From contig JAUQXA010000053.1 of NCBI GenBank assembly GCA_030834895.1, positions 19,494 through 83,493 of the forward strand: a stretch of 64,000 nucleotides of DNA. Direction: 5' to 3'. Each line of letters starts with the position of its first letter. The first letter of the stretch is position 1. Below, one piece after another: positions 1 through 8,726 of this stretch. The translations under genes and the position numbers were made by a program. The notes below the pieces were generated by a model that was given only the letters and a program-made list of their open reading frames with translations, was not told the DNA's origin and searched no databases. This stretch comes from Anaerolineales bacterium (GTDB lineage Bacteria > Chloroflexota > Anaerolineae > Anaerolineales > Villigracilaceae).

Positions 1-2
1 AT

Positions 3-1727
3 TTCAAAAAAGAGCAGGAAGAACTGCATCGCCTCGAAGGCTTGATGTCCGACCCTGTGCAAGGCGAGGAGGTCATGGCGCGTTACGGCAAATTGCAGGA
101 CGACTTCGAGCGGCGCGGCGGATACACCTACATGACCCGCATCCGTCAGGTGCTGACAGGTTTGGGATTCAGCGAAGCCGACTACCAGCTCAGCATCGAC
201 CACCTCTCAGGCGGACAGCGCACGCGCGGATTCCTCGCCCGCCTCTTGCTCTCCGACCCCGACCTGCTGCTGCTCGACGAACCCACCAACCACCTCGACA
301 TCGCCGCCGTCGAATGGCTCGAAGGCTATCTGAGTCAATGGGAAGGCGCGGCAATCATCGTCTCGCATGACCGTTACTTTTTGGATAAAGCCTGCAACGT
401 CATCTTCGAGATGTTCCCAGGCGCAACCGAAAGTTATCGCGGCAACTACAGCGCCTATCTCAAGCAACGCTCCGAACGCGCCGAACGCAGGCAGGAGATC
501 TTCGAGAGCGAAAAAGAAAAATTGATGAAAGAGGTGGAGTACATCAAGCGCAACGTCTCGGGGCAGAACGTGCTGCAAGCCAAGGGCAAACTCAAACGCC
601 TCTCGCGCATTTTGCAAGCCATCGAGCAGATCGGCATGGAAGCCGCGCTCAACCAAAAGTGGAGCGAGACCGCCGCCGAAGTCTCCGTGACCACGTCCAT
701 CATGGGCGTCGAAGAAGCCGAGCGCCGCGTGCGCGGACTGCAATCTCCCGTGCGGACTTTGCCCAACCTGCACCTGCGCCTCTCGTCCCAAACCCGCTCT
801 GGCGATTTGGTCATCCGCGCCGAAGACATCCAGGTCGGATACTCCGACAAGTTTTTGTTCTCCTGCCCAACGATTGATTTGCGACGGGGCGACTGCGCGG
901 CGTTGATCGGACCGAACGGAGCGGGCAAGACCACCTTCCTGAAAACGATCCTCGGTCAGATTCCGCCCCTGGCTGGTGACGTGACCCTTGGGGCGAGTCT
1001 CAGCGTTGGGTATTTTGCCCAGGCGCACGAGGGACTTGATCCGCAGAAGACGGTGGTTGAAGAGATCATCGCCGCGTCAGGCTTCCTCCCGAATCGGGCG
1101 CGTGAATATCTCGGCAAGTTCCTGTTCTCTGGCGACGATGCTTTCAAAAAAGTTTATATGCTCTCAGGCGGTGAGCGCGGACGTCTTGCGCTGGCAAAAC
1201 TCGCCTTGCAGGATACCAATCTGCTCCTGCTCGACGAACCCACCAATCATCTCGACATCCCCTCGCAGGAAGTCCTCGAAGCCGTGCTGGACGATTATCA
1301 GGGCACGATCCTGCTCGTCACCCATGACCGCTACCTCGTCGACGCCATCGCCACCCAAATCTGGGAAATCGACCCCGACGAATCGCACTTGATGATTTTT
1401 AAGGGCACGTATTCCCAGTTGAAAGATGAACGCGAAAAGGAACAAGCCCGTCAAGCCGCCCTCGAAGCCGCCGCTGCCGAGTCCCGCAAGAAGGACGCGC
1501 CCAAGGCAAAGTCCGCGAGCACGAAGGAAGAACGTCAGCGCATCGCCAAAGTGCAGCAGCTCGAAAACAAAATCGCCACACTCGAAGCCGAACTGGGCGA
1601 AATCGGCACGCAATTGGAAAATCCCCCCGCCGACGCTGGCGAAGTGGTCAAACTCTCGAAGGAATACGAACGCGTCCAGAACGAGATGGATAGTCTGCTT
1701 GCGGAGTGGGAGGGGTTACAGGGATAA
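3..1727 (+). CDS. ABC-F family ATP-binding protein (5' end outside window)
   Basis: Soluble protein with two ABC ATPase domains on one chain; ABC-F members act on the ribosome (translation factors or antibiotic-protection proteins) rather than in transport. The frame is open from base 3, so the true start and first Walker A lie to the left; the in-frame TTG-ATG near 42 is internal. Visible: first signature LSGGQ and Walker B LLLLDEPTNHLD (about 205-300), a charged inter-domain linker, a complete second ABC with GPNGAGKTT (near 910), LSGGERGRLALAKL and a second LLLLDEPTNHLD (near 1225), then a Lys/Glu-rich C-terminal coiled coil (about 1420-1720) as in the Uup/YfmR-like group. No membrane segments are seen. 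The subfamily cannot be fixed without the N terminus. Confidence 0.93.
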   Translation, partial: FKKEQEELHRLEGLMSDPVQGEEVMARYGKLQDDFERRGGYTYMTRIRQVLTGLGFSEADYQLSIDHLSGGQRTRGFLARLLLSDPDLLLLDEPTNHLDIAAVEWLEGYLSQWEGAAIIVSHDRYFLDKACNVIFEMFPGATESYRGNYSAYLKQRSERAERRQEIFESEKEKLMKEVEYIKRNVSGQNVLQAKGKLKRLSRILQAIEQIGMEAALNQKWSETAAEVSVTTSIMGVEEAERRVRGLQSPVRTLPNLHLRLSSQTRSGDLVIRAEDIQVGYSDKFLFSCPTIDLRRGDCAALIGPNGAGKTTFLKTILGQIPPLAGDVTLGASLSVGYFAQAHEGLDPQKTVVEEIIAASGFLPNRAREYLGKFLFSGDDAFKKVYMLSGGERGRLALAKLALQDTNLLLLDEPTNHLDIPSQEVLEAVLDDYQGTILLVTHDRYLVDAIATQIWEIDPDESHLMIFKGTYSQLKDEREKEQARQAALEAAAAESRKKDAPKAKSASTKEERQRIAKVQQLENKIATLEAELGEIGTQLENPPADAGEVVKLSKEYERVQNEMDSLLAEWEGLQG

Positions 1728-1735
1728 TTTTGTTC

Positions 1736-1758
1736 GTTCGGGGGCTAAGCCCCCGAAC
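1736..1758. repeat. REP-like hairpin left of the RAYT gene
   Basis: Perfect inverted repeat: 10-bp arms (GTTCGGGGGC / GCCCCCGAAC) around a TAA loop, lying between the ABC-F stop and the transposase start. The GGGGGC-TAA-GCCCCC core recurs at 2354-2384 on the other side of the transposase gene. It could also end ABC-F transcription, but there is no clear T-run. Confidence 0.75.
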
Positions 1759-1795
1759 AAGCGAAAAGCCCCCAACAGAGCTTTTAGGAGAATAC

Positions 1796-2347
1796 ATGCC
1801 AGTCCACCCAAACTTTGACCCTGATAATTTGTACTTCGTCACAACCACGGCGGCAAGGCATATCCACATCTTCAAGCGCGAATCCATCATCCGCATTATT
1901 TTGGACAGCCTGCACTTTCTCCGCACAAGCGGACGGATGAAGTTGTTCGTTTTTGTAGTCATGCCAAATCATGTCCACTTGATTTGCAAGTTTAGCAAGG
2001 AACATCCCCTTTCAGCTGTCATGCGCGACTTCAAGCGGCACACAGCGCTGCAAATCATCCGTCAACTCATGGCGGAGGAACTCACGGAAAAGCTGGGAAT
2101 ATTGCAAAGCCTGAATCAGGATAACCGTCAGGAATACAAAGTCTGGGAGGACGGCTTCGACGCCCGCGACATTTTTTTACAGGATTTTCTCTCGCAGAAA
2201 ATGGAATATACCCACCACAATCCCTGCCAGCAGCAGTGGAATCTAGCGAACACCCCAGAGGAATATCCCTGGTCGAGCGCGAGATATTATGTCTTGGGCA
2301 AGCCCTCCGTCATTCCTGTGGACGATGTGAGGGATTTGTTTGTATAA
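1796..2347 (+). CDS. REP-associated tyrosine transposase (RAYT, Y1/HUH family)
   Basis: Single-strand DNA transposase of the IS200/IS605-like Y1 superfamily, domesticated RAYT branch, which processes REP hairpins. The 183-residue protein has the HUH motif in VMPNHVHLI (about residues 55-63) and the catalytic tyrosine in KMEYTHHNPC (about residue 136). The start chosen is the ATG at 1796, which follows TTTTAGGAG; the frame stays open upstream to about 1706, but that part overlaps the hairpin and the ABC-F gene. Matching hairpins with the same core lie on either side (1736-1758 and 2354-2384), the arrangement expected of a RAYT and its REP substrates. The protein appears intact and full length. 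Confidence 0.9.
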   Translation: MPVHPNFDPDNLYFVTTTAARHIHIFKRESIIRIILDSLHFLRTSGRMKLFVFVVMPNHVHLICKFSKEHPLSAVMRDFKRHTALQIIRQLMAEELTEKLGILQSLNQDNRQEYKVWEDGFDARDIFLQDFLSQKMEYTHHNPCQQQWNLANTPEEYPWSSARYYVLGKPSVIPVDDVRDLFV

Positions 2348-2353
2348 CGACCC

Positions 2354-2384
2354 GCTCCAGCGGGGGCTAAGCCCCCGCTGGAGC
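2354..2384. repeat. REP-like hairpin right of the RAYT gene
   Basis: Perfect inverted repeat with 14-bp arms (GCTCCAGCGGGGGC and its complement) and a TAA loop, 7 bp after the transposase stop. It shares the inner GGGGGC-TAA-GCCCCC core with the hairpin at 1736-1758 but has different outer arms. It could double as a terminator. Confidence 0.75.
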
Positions 2385-2443
2385 ATTTAAATGCTATACT
2401 GATTTCGAGAAGACCGCACGGTTCCATTTGCAAGGAGGCAAAG

Positions 2444-3463
2444 ATGTCCTGGCAAACTCAATTGAGGGGAGATTCTGTTTCGTGGCTGCTTGAGCCTGAT
2501 TCACCTGGGGTTCGTTACCTGGCATTGCGTGACCTGATGGATCTTCCCGCCGAGGACGCGAAGTTGAAATCCGCGCGGAGGCTGGCGCACAAGGAGGGTC
2601 CCATCACGGAGGTTTTGTCCCACATGGAAGAGGCGGGATACTGGGTCAAGGCGGGGTCTGGTTACAACCCTAAATACCGTTCCACAGTTTGGTCGATGAT
2701 TTTGCTTGCACAACTTGGCGCATCCGTCCATGAAGATGCGCGTATTGAGCAGGCATGCAAATATCTAGTTGACCATGCGCTGACAGAAGGTGGTCAATTC
2801 ACTGCCATTGCGTCTGGCGCACCTTCTGGGACAATCGACTGCCTGCAAGGGAACCTTTGCTGGTCACTGATGGAGTTGGGTTACGAGCATCCACGTCTGG
2901 AGTCCGCTTACGAGTGGATGGCGATGACGGTCACGGGAGACGGGATTGCTCCCAAAGAGGACAAGGATGCGCCAGTCCGCTACTTTGCATACAAATGCGG
3001 TCCAACCTTTGCCTGCGGAGCAAATAACAAGCTGCCCTGCGCCTGGGGCGGATGCAAGGTGATGATGGCGTTTGGCAAATTGTCTGCGAAAAAACAAACC
3101 CCAGTAATCAAAAAAGCCATCAAACAAGGCGTGGACTTCTTCCTCGGTGTTGACCCAGTCACCGCGGATTATCCAAATGGCAACACGGACAAGCCCAGCG
3201 GCAACTGGTGGAAATTTGGTTTTCCCGTTTTCTACGTCTCGGACATTTTGCAAATCGCCGAGGCGTTGTCCGCGCTGGGGTATGGCAAGGACAAGCGACT
3301 GGCGAATGCTATCAAGTTCATCCGCGAGAAACAGGATGAAAATGGTCGCTGGCTCATGGAATATGATTACAGCGGCAAGACCTGGGTGGATTTTGGAGTC
3401 AAGAAAAAACCAAACAAATGGGTGACATTACGAGCGTTGCGGGTGCTGAAGGCAGTCGGCTGA
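2444..3463 (+). CDS. Alpha/alpha-toroid (prenyltransferase/terpene-cyclase-like) protein
   Basis: 339 residues, probably cytoplasmic: no signal peptide or membrane segment is visible. The sequence is built of repeated helical pairs with aromatic and Gly-rich turns (for example DENGRWLMEYDYSGKTW near the end), the look of the prenyltransferase/squalene-cyclase toroid fold. Several Cys residues cluster around residues 140-205 (TIDCLQGNLCW, KCGPTFACGANNKLPCAWGGC). The ATG at 2444 follows GCAAGGAGG at good spacing. No conserved partner adjoins it. Relatives are sometimes labelled nitrogen-fixation proteins, but nothing here supports that. The substrate is unknown. Confidence 0.6.
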   Translation: MSWQTQLRGDSVSWLLEPDSPGVRYLALRDLMDLPAEDAKLKSARRLAHKEGPITEVLSHMEEAGYWVKAGSGYNPKYRSTVWSMILLAQLGASVHEDARIEQACKYLVDHALTEGGQFTAIASGAPSGTIDCLQGNLCWSLMELGYEHPRLESAYEWMAMTVTGDGIAPKEDKDAPVRYFAYKCGPTFACGANNKLPCAWGGCKVMMAFGKLSAKKQTPVIKKAIKQGVDFFLGVDPVTADYPNGNTDKPSGNWWKFGFPVFYVSDILQIAEALSALGYGKDKRLANAIKFIREKQDENGRWLMEYDYSGKTWVDFGVKKKPNKWVTLRALRVLKAVG

Positions 3464-3617
3464 GCGTAGCGGAAGCAGTTGCAAGGATAAGGCGACCATA
3501 TGCGAAAGCGCATTAAGCTAATTAGTTTGGCCATTTTTATACTTTGCGTTGGAATAAGTGGCGACTTTATCCACAAAGGGTTCGCTCATGTTTTGTCACA
3601 AGCCTGCATTGCTTTTT

Positions 3618-3863
3618 TCACGAACAACAAATAACCAATGCCACTGTTTCATTTGCTGTTATGAAAAATACCCGCCTCAGCCAAACGAATTCCTGAACCT
3701 GTGTCTCCTGCTGCTTCGGAAGCATTTCACAAATTCGCTGAATCAAAGTACGATAGGTATCGTTGACTGATATGAGAAGAGTCCCCCGGCTAAGTGGTTT
3801 GTCGCAAAGCGATTTACCTGCTTTTCGCCGCCGACCAATATTAGACTTTATCGGAAACAACAC
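3618..3863 (-). pseudogene. Decayed IS4-like transposase N-terminal fragment
   Basis: The - strand frame reads YRTLIQRICEMLPKQQETQ and then VQEFVWLRRVFF. This resembles the N terminus of IS4-type transposases, where an Arg/Ile-rich helix is followed by LPKQRxTQxRNFxWLxVG. The rest of the transposase, including any DDE residues, is absent. I see no clear terminal inverted repeats. The assignment is from remembered motif similarity only. Confidence 0.35.
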
Positions 3864-3871
3864 GCGAACAC

Positions 3872-3930
3872 CGTCCCGAAGGTTTTCTCCGAGTAATTCG
3901 GACGCCTGATCACAACCTTCGGGGCGTTTT
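3872..3930 (+). terminator. Long conserved hairpin with T-run (copy 1)
   Basis: Arms CGTCCCGAAGGTT (3872-3884) and AACCTTCGGGGCG (3914-3926), then TTTT. A smaller inner hairpin TCCGA/TCGGA lies in the loop. The same arms recur at 6485-6543, again upstream of a + strand gene. The form suits an intrinsic terminator with a long loop. Confidence 0.5.
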
Positions 3931-4016
3931 GGTTAATTACCAATAAAGTCTGTTCTTTTGTTAAAGTGTCAGGCAGCTAGTAATATTCCATCCCTGAAAA
4001 AAGAGACCATGCAGAT

Positions 4017-6269
4017 ATGAAAAAAATTGGCAAACCAGCCGAAGCCAAACCCCGTCAGTCGACCCAATCGAAATTGGCCGGGTATTCGAAGAAAACCATA
4101 ACTGCTTCTGTAGCCGGAGCGGATTTGCAAAAACTCGCCCACAAGCTGGAGGCTCAGAACAAGGAGTTGAAACAGGCGCGGGCGGATGCCGAGGAATCCT
4201 ATCGGCAATATACCGACCTGTACGATTTTGCGCCTGTGGGATATCTTACGCTGGCAGTTGATGCCTCCATCCGCAGAGTGAATCTGGCTGGGGCAAACCT
4301 GATCGGAGTGGAGCGCCGTAGCCTGGTCAACCAACGGCTGGGGATGTTTGTTTCCGATGCTTCCCTCCCCTCATTCAACACCTTCCTGGAGAATTTGTCA
4401 TCGGAGCGGGGGAAGGAAACCTGCGAGTTGGAATTCCTGAATGGGGGCAGGTCCATTTGGGCACGCATCGAAGCCACCTGCTTCGAGGGAGGGCAGGAAT
4501 CCCGCGCCGTGATTGTGGACATTAGTGAACGACGTCAAATGGAACAGGTTTTGCGCGAAAGCGAGAATCGTTTCCGCTCCACTCTACAGGAGATTCAAAA
4601 CATCGCGGTTCAGGGGTATGCCCCTGACGGAACGATACAGTATTGGAATTCCGCTTCGGAGCGGTTTTACGGTTATAGCGCCCAGGAAGCCCTTGGACGG
4701 AACCTGTTGGATTTGATCATTCCCCCGGAAATCCGAGACGAGGTTCGCCGGGATGTTCAAAAGATGGTTGAAACGGGACATCCCATCCCCGCATCAGAGC
4801 TATCTTTAATGCGGAAAGATGGTTCCCGCATATCGGTTTATTCAAGCCATACGATTGTCTCATGCCCGGGATGTGTGCCGGAGTTGTTCTGTCTCGATGT
4901 GGATTTAACCGAACGCAAACGGACGGAGGAGTTGTTGAGGGAAAGCGAATGGCGCAACCGAATTGTCTCTGAGTTGACCACGGATTATATTTTTGTCGTG
5001 GATGTCGGTTCCAATGGGATTCTAAAGTTTCGATGGGCATCGGATAATTTGTTCCGCATTACGGGGCGGACGATGGAAGAGGTGACAACCTCCGATTTGT
5101 GGGGAGACATCATCCACCCAGATGACAGAGAGCGTTTCTTTGGTTTCATTACGCAAATCCTATCCACAGCGGAAGCGGGTGAGTTGGAGTGCAGGACATT
5201 CTACAAGCATGGTGGAGAACGGTGGATTTGTATATTCGCGCATCCCCAGATTGGTTCGGAGGATGGTGTAACAACCATTGTTGGCGCCATCCAGGATATT
5301 ACCAAACGTAAACGGGTGGAGGAAAAACTGGCATATCAGGCTAACCTTCTTGCAAACGTGAATGACGCGATTATTGCGTCTGATGCCGAATACCGCTTGA
5401 CCGCCTGGAACTCGGCGGCGGAAACGCTCTATGGATGGAAAGCGGAGGAGGTTCTTGGACGGAATGGCTTGGAAATCATCCAGACTCAATGGTCTCAGGA
5501 GGATGCCGAGTCCATGCGGCGGACGATAGCTGAAACGGGGAGATGGCGGGGTGAGGCAACGCAGGTACGCAAGGACGGAATACGCATTCCTGTCGAGATT
5601 TCGTCTCTAACCCTCCGTGATGCCAATGGGCGCACTGAGGGATACATCAGTGTTAATCGGGACATTACCGAGCGAAAACAGGCCGAGGATGAACTGCGCC
5701 GCGCCAGGGAGTCGCTCATAGCGATGAACTTGGAATTGGAAACCGCCCTTGCCCGCGAAAAACAATTGGCCCATACCGATCCGCTGACCGGCATCAACAA
5801 CCGCCGCCGCCTGTATGAGCTGGTTGAACATGAAATCAAGATCGCGGCACGGTATTGGCAGCCGCTTTCGGTGATGATGTTCGATATTGATCATTTCAAA
5901 AAGGTTAATGATACCTTTGGACATGAGGTTGGTGACCACATCCTGCAACGTGTCACGCAGGTCGCCTGTGGGGAACTGCGTTCCGCCGATGTGATTGGGC
6001 GTTATGGTGGTGAGGAATTTGTAGTTGTTCTGCCGATGACGAAGGCCAAGCAGGCCTATCCGCTGGCAGAGCGTATCCGTCTGGCTATAGCGGCGCTCTG
6101 TGTGCCAACGGAGAATGGGGATGTTTCAGTCACACTCAGCATTGGCATTGTTGAAATGCGCCACGGACCGAAAAATGATTCCGCCGAAGACATGATCCGC
6201 CGCGCGGATAAGGCCATGTACGCGGCCAAACAATCCGGGCGCAACCTGACCCTGATTGGCGATGCCTAG
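4017..6269 (+). CDS. Diguanylate cyclase with four PAS domains
   Basis: Makes the second messenger c-di-GMP from two GTP; cytosolic, no membrane segment seen. 750 residues: a coiled coil (about 35-65), four PAS domains (about 62-175, 180-300, 305-430, 435-555; the last three sit between repeated ERKxxEExLRxSE-type linkers), then a GGDEF domain (about 585-745). The active-site motif is GGEEF (about 664-668), and an RSAD sequence five residues upstream fits the RxxD inhibitory I-site, so product inhibition is likely. The start is the ATG at 4017 (MKKIGKPAE), although the ribosome-binding site is weak. It stands alone between two copies of the same long hairpin. The PAS ligands are unknown. Its GGDEF domain resembles that of the protein at 41,019. 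Confidence 0.92.
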   Translation: MKKIGKPAEAKPRQSTQSKLAGYSKKTITASVAGADLQKLAHKLEAQNKELKQARADAEESYRQYTDLYDFAPVGYLTLAVDASIRRVNLAGANLIGVERRSLVNQRLGMFVSDASLPSFNTFLENLSSERGKETCELEFLNGGRSIWARIEATCFEGGQESRAVIVDISERRQMEQVLRESENRFRSTLQEIQNIAVQGYAPDGTIQYWNSASERFYGYSAQEALGRNLLDLIIPPEIRDEVRRDVQKMVETGHPIPASELSLMRKDGSRISVYSSHTIVSCPGCVPELFCLDVDLTERKRTEELLRESEWRNRIVSELTTDYIFVVDVGSNGILKFRWASDNLFRITGRTMEEVTTSDLWGDIIHPDDRERFFGFITQILSTAEAGELECRTFYKHGGERWICIFAHPQIGSEDGVTTIVGAIQDITKRKRVEEKLAYQANLLANVNDAIIASDAEYRLTAWNSAAETLYGWKAEEVLGRNGLEIIQTQWSQEDAESMRRTIAETGRWRGEATQVRKDGIRIPVEISSLTLRDANGRTEGYISVNRDITERKQAEDELRRARESLIAMNLELETALAREKQLAHTDPLTGINNRRRLYELVEHEIKIAARYWQPLSVMMFDIDHFKKVNDTFGHEVGDHILQRVTQVACGELRSADVIGRYGGEEFVVVLPMTKAKQAYPLAERIRLAIAALCVPTENGDVSVTLSIGIVEMRHGPKNDSAEDMIRRADKAMYAAKQSGRNLTLIGDA

Positions 6270-6436
6270 CAAGTGAGTACCAGAGTATTTTTGAAGACCT
6301 TTTCCTGCGTTTACAAAAATGTTAATCGTCGTGTAATCAGCGGACAAACGTAGGGCTGGCGTCAAGCAGGCTTTTCACTCCGGTGATAAAGTTGAATTGT
6401 AAGGTGACATTTCATCTTCTCCTCCTCCTTGTGTAA

Positions 6437-6467
6437 AGAGAGCCGGGACAGGCGATCCCGGCTCTCT
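6437..6467. repeat. Strong hairpin
   Basis: Arms AGAGAGCCGGGA and TCCCGGCTCTCT around a 7-nt loop. It is followed by CGATTCT on the + strand, so it is only a poor intrinsic terminator by T-run; it may end transcription of the upstream cyclase gene. Confidence 0.5.
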
Positions 6468-6484
6468 CGATTCTGGGGCAACAT

Positions 6485-6543
6485 CGTCCCGAAGGTTATC
6501 GTCAGGTGCTTCAGTTGCTTGAAAGAAACCTTCGGGACGTTTT
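6485..6543 (+). terminator. Long conserved hairpin with T-run (copy 2)
   Basis: Arms CGTCCCGAAGGTT (6485-6497) and AACCTTCGGGACG (6527-6539), then TTTT. The loop contains a small TTCA/TGAA inner pairing. The arms are almost identical to those at 3872-3930 while the loops differ, so the stem rather than the loop is conserved. It lies 82 bp upstream of the next start codon. Confidence 0.5.
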
Positions 6544-6624
6544 GTAAAAAGTTCATGACAAACGTCAGCGGGGAAAATGGCTATAATAAATTTACGTTCC
6601 CAATTTTCCAAACAAGGAGTTCAG

Positions 6625-7803
6625 ATGTCCAAAACTGACTGGATCACGCAGGAGATCGAAGCCCTGCAAAACGCAGGGTTGTACAACCACATCCGCACCA
6701 TTGGCTCGCCGCAGGGGGCATGGCTCAGCGTGGATGGGAAGCGGGTCTTGAACTTTTGCTCGAACAACTATCTGGGACTGGCGAATCACCCCGCGCTGGT
6801 GGCGGCGGCGAAAAAATCAATCGATGAGATGGGCGTCGGTCCTGGCGCGGTACGCTCGATTGCAGGGACGATGACCCTGCACGTGGAACTGGAAAAACGT
6901 CTTGCCGCGTTCAAAGGCGTCGAAGCGGCAATCACCTTCCAGTCGGGATTCACCGCCAATCTGGCGACCATCCCCGCGCTGGTCGGCAAGGAAGATGTCA
7001 TCTTCTCCGACAGGCTCAATCACGCCTCCATCATCGACGGCTGTCGCCTTTCGGGCGCGAAGATCATCGCCTACGAACATAACGACGTGAAATCGCTCGA
7101 AAAGCAGATTCAAGTCAACCTGAAGGATTTCCGCCGCGCGTTGATTGTCACCGACGGCGTCTTCAGCATGGACGGTGACATCGCCCCCCTGCCCGACATC
7201 TACGAGGTGGCAAAGAAGTACGACATCCTGTTGATGGTGGACGACGCCCACGGCGAAGGCGTGCTCGGCAAGGGCGGGCGCGGCATCGTGGATCACTTCG
7301 GCTTGCACGGCAAGGTGGACGTGGAAGTCGGAACCATGTCGAAGGCGTTTGGCGTGATGGGAGGAATCGTGGCGGGCAAATCGGTCATCGTCGAGTGGCT
7401 GCGTCAGCGCGGACGCCCCTTCCTGTTCTCCTCCGCCATGACTGTCCCCGATGCGGCGGCATGTCTCACGGCGGTTGACCTGCTCGAGGATTCAACTCAA
7501 CTCGTGGACAAACTCTGGGACAACGCCAAATACTTCAAAGCTGAAATGAAGACTTTGGGATTCAATACAGGCGTGACCGAAACTCCCATCACCCCGGTCA
7601 TGCTCGGCGAAGCGCCGCTGGCTCAACAGTTCAGCCGCGAGTTGTACGAGGCGGGAGTCTTTGCCATGGCAATCGGCTTCCCGACCGTCCCGCAGGGCAA
7701 GGCGCGCATCCGCGTGATGATTTCCGCCGCGCATGCCAGAGATGATTTGGACAAGGGGCTCGAGGCATTCAAAAATGTGGGAAAGAAATTGGGTGTGATA
7801 TAG
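6625..7803 (+). CDS. kbl: Glycine C-acetyltransferase / AONS-family PLP enzyme
   Basis: PLP-dependent alpha-oxoamine synthase. The closest reading is 2-amino-3-ketobutyrate CoA ligase (glycine + acetyl-CoA, threonine catabolism); the related 8-amino-7-oxononanoate synthase (biotin) is the alternative. 392 residues, the family's usual size. Visible: NNYLGLANHPAL near the N terminus, DRLNHASIIDGCRLS, the cofactor Asp in MVDDAHGEGVLG, the Schiff-base lysine in GTMSKAFG, and the C-terminal ETPITPVMLGE typical of the Kbl-like group. The start is the ATG at 6625 after CAAGGAG; an upstream in-frame ATG at 6577 lacks a ribosome site. No biotin or threonine dehydrogenase gene adjoins it, so the substrate is not settled by context. 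Confidence 0.8.
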   Translation: MSKTDWITQEIEALQNAGLYNHIRTIGSPQGAWLSVDGKRVLNFCSNNYLGLANHPALVAAAKKSIDEMGVGPGAVRSIAGTMTLHVELEKRLAAFKGVEAAITFQSGFTANLATIPALVGKEDVIFSDRLNHASIIDGCRLSGAKIIAYEHNDVKSLEKQIQVNLKDFRRALIVTDGVFSMDGDIAPLPDIYEVAKKYDILLMVDDAHGEGVLGKGGRGIVDHFGLHGKVDVEVGTMSKAFGVMGGIVAGKSVIVEWLRQRGRPFLFSSAMTVPDAAACLTAVDLLEDSTQLVDKLWDNAKYFKAEMKTLGFNTGVTETPITPVMLGEAPLAQQFSRELYEAGVFAMAIGFPTVPQGKARIRVMISAAHARDDLDKGLEAFKNVGKKLGVI

Positions 7804-7962
7804 GTTGGTAATTGGAGGTTGGTAAGTGCTTCAAAAAACTCCGTGTTTCCGTGTCTCAGTGGTTCAAATTCGCGTGAAACATCCAAAAAACACCAATGGT
7901 ATAATCCTGCCACCCAAAAGGTATTTCCCCCACAAACGTGGTAATTTTGAAGGAGTTTTCTC

Positions 7963-8718
7963 ATGTCAGGTCATTCCAAGTGGTCCACCATAAAACGCAA
8001 AAAGGGTGCTGCCGACGCCAAGCGCGGCGCCATCTTTACGCGGCTTGCCCGCGAAATTGTCATCTCCGCGCGTGCTGGCGGCAGTGATATCGATTCCAAT
8101 TTCCGCCTGCGGCTTGCGGTGGATAAAGCCCGCGCCGAGAACATGCCCAAGGAAAACATCGAACGCGCCATCAAACGCGGTGCGGGCGAGGACAAGGACA
8201 GCGCCGCGTTCGAGGAAATTACGATCGAAGGGTACGGTCCGCATGGTTCGGCGTTGATGGTCAAATGCGTCACCGACAACCGCAACCGCACCATCCCGGA
8301 CATGCGTCATGCGCTCACCAAGGCGGGCGGCAACATGGCGGAACCGGGCGCAGTCGCCTGGCAGTTCGACCACAAATCCTACTTCGCCTTCCCCACCAGT
8401 GAACTCTCCTTCGACAAAGCCTTCGAACTCGGTATCGAAGCCGGCGCGGATGATGTGGTGGACAGCGGCGACACCGTCGAAATTTACGCCCCCGTCGAAA
8501 TGTTCAAGACCATCGCCGACGCCCTACATGCGGTAAAAGTCCACCCACAGGAATCGGGTCTGCGCATGATCGCCAAGCAGGAGATCGAACTCGATGTGGA
8601 ATCCACGCTCAAGTTCATGAAGATGATCGAGACCATCGAGGAACTCGACGACGTACAGGAGGTCTTCCATAACGTCAAGGTCTCCGACGAAGCCCTCGCC
8701 GCCCTCGAAGCCGCGTAA
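7963..8718 (+). CDS. yebC: YebC/PmpR family protein
   Basis: Cytoplasmic protein of the YebC/TACO1 family, historically called a transcriptional regulator and more recently linked to translation of difficult sequences. 251 residues, full length. It begins with the family hallmark MSGHSKWSTIKRKKGAADAK, followed by RGAIFTRLAREI, AENMPKENIERAIKRG and EGYGPHG. GAAGGAG precedes the ATG. It lies just upstream of ruvC and ruvA, a very common bacterial order, and is probably co-transcribed, although a perfect palindrome (8727-8754) sits in the gap. Confidence 0.96.
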   Translation: MSGHSKWSTIKRKKGAADAKRGAIFTRLAREIVISARAGGSDIDSNFRLRLAVDKARAENMPKENIERAIKRGAGEDKDSAAFEEITIEGYGPHGSALMVKCVTDNRNRTIPDMRHALTKAGGNMAEPGAVAWQFDHKSYFAFPTSELSFDKAFELGIEAGADDVVDSGDTVEIYAPVEMFKTIADALHAVKVHPQESGLRMIAKQEIELDVESTLKFMKMIETIEELDDVQEVFHNVKVSDEALAALEAA

Positions 8719-8726
8719 CGTTTTTT

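Larger units (their letters stand above)
3464..4016. other. Gene-poor gap with transposase relic and long hairpin
   Basis: About 550 bp between the toroid gene and the first diguanylate cyclase. It contains a probable decayed transposase fragment on the - strand (about 3618-3863) and a long hairpin ending in TTTT (3872-3930). I see no other intact gene. Confidence 0.6.
6270..6624. other. Gap with two hairpins upstream of the acetyltransferase gene
   Basis: About 355 bp. It holds a perfect 12-bp-arm hairpin at 6437-6467 and the second copy of the long conserved hairpin at 6485-6543. A - strand 17-codon ORF with a strong Shine-Dalgarno (6362-6415) leads nowhere. No intact gene is seen. Confidence 0.6.

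Noticed and set aside
207..1028. 273-residue - strand ORF
   Set aside because: Antisense to the ABC-F gene with low-complexity His/Gln/Gly composition; a shadow frame.
2444..3463. Nitrogen fixation gene
   Set aside because: Relatives are sometimes labelled so, but there is no nif context and no iron-protein motif.
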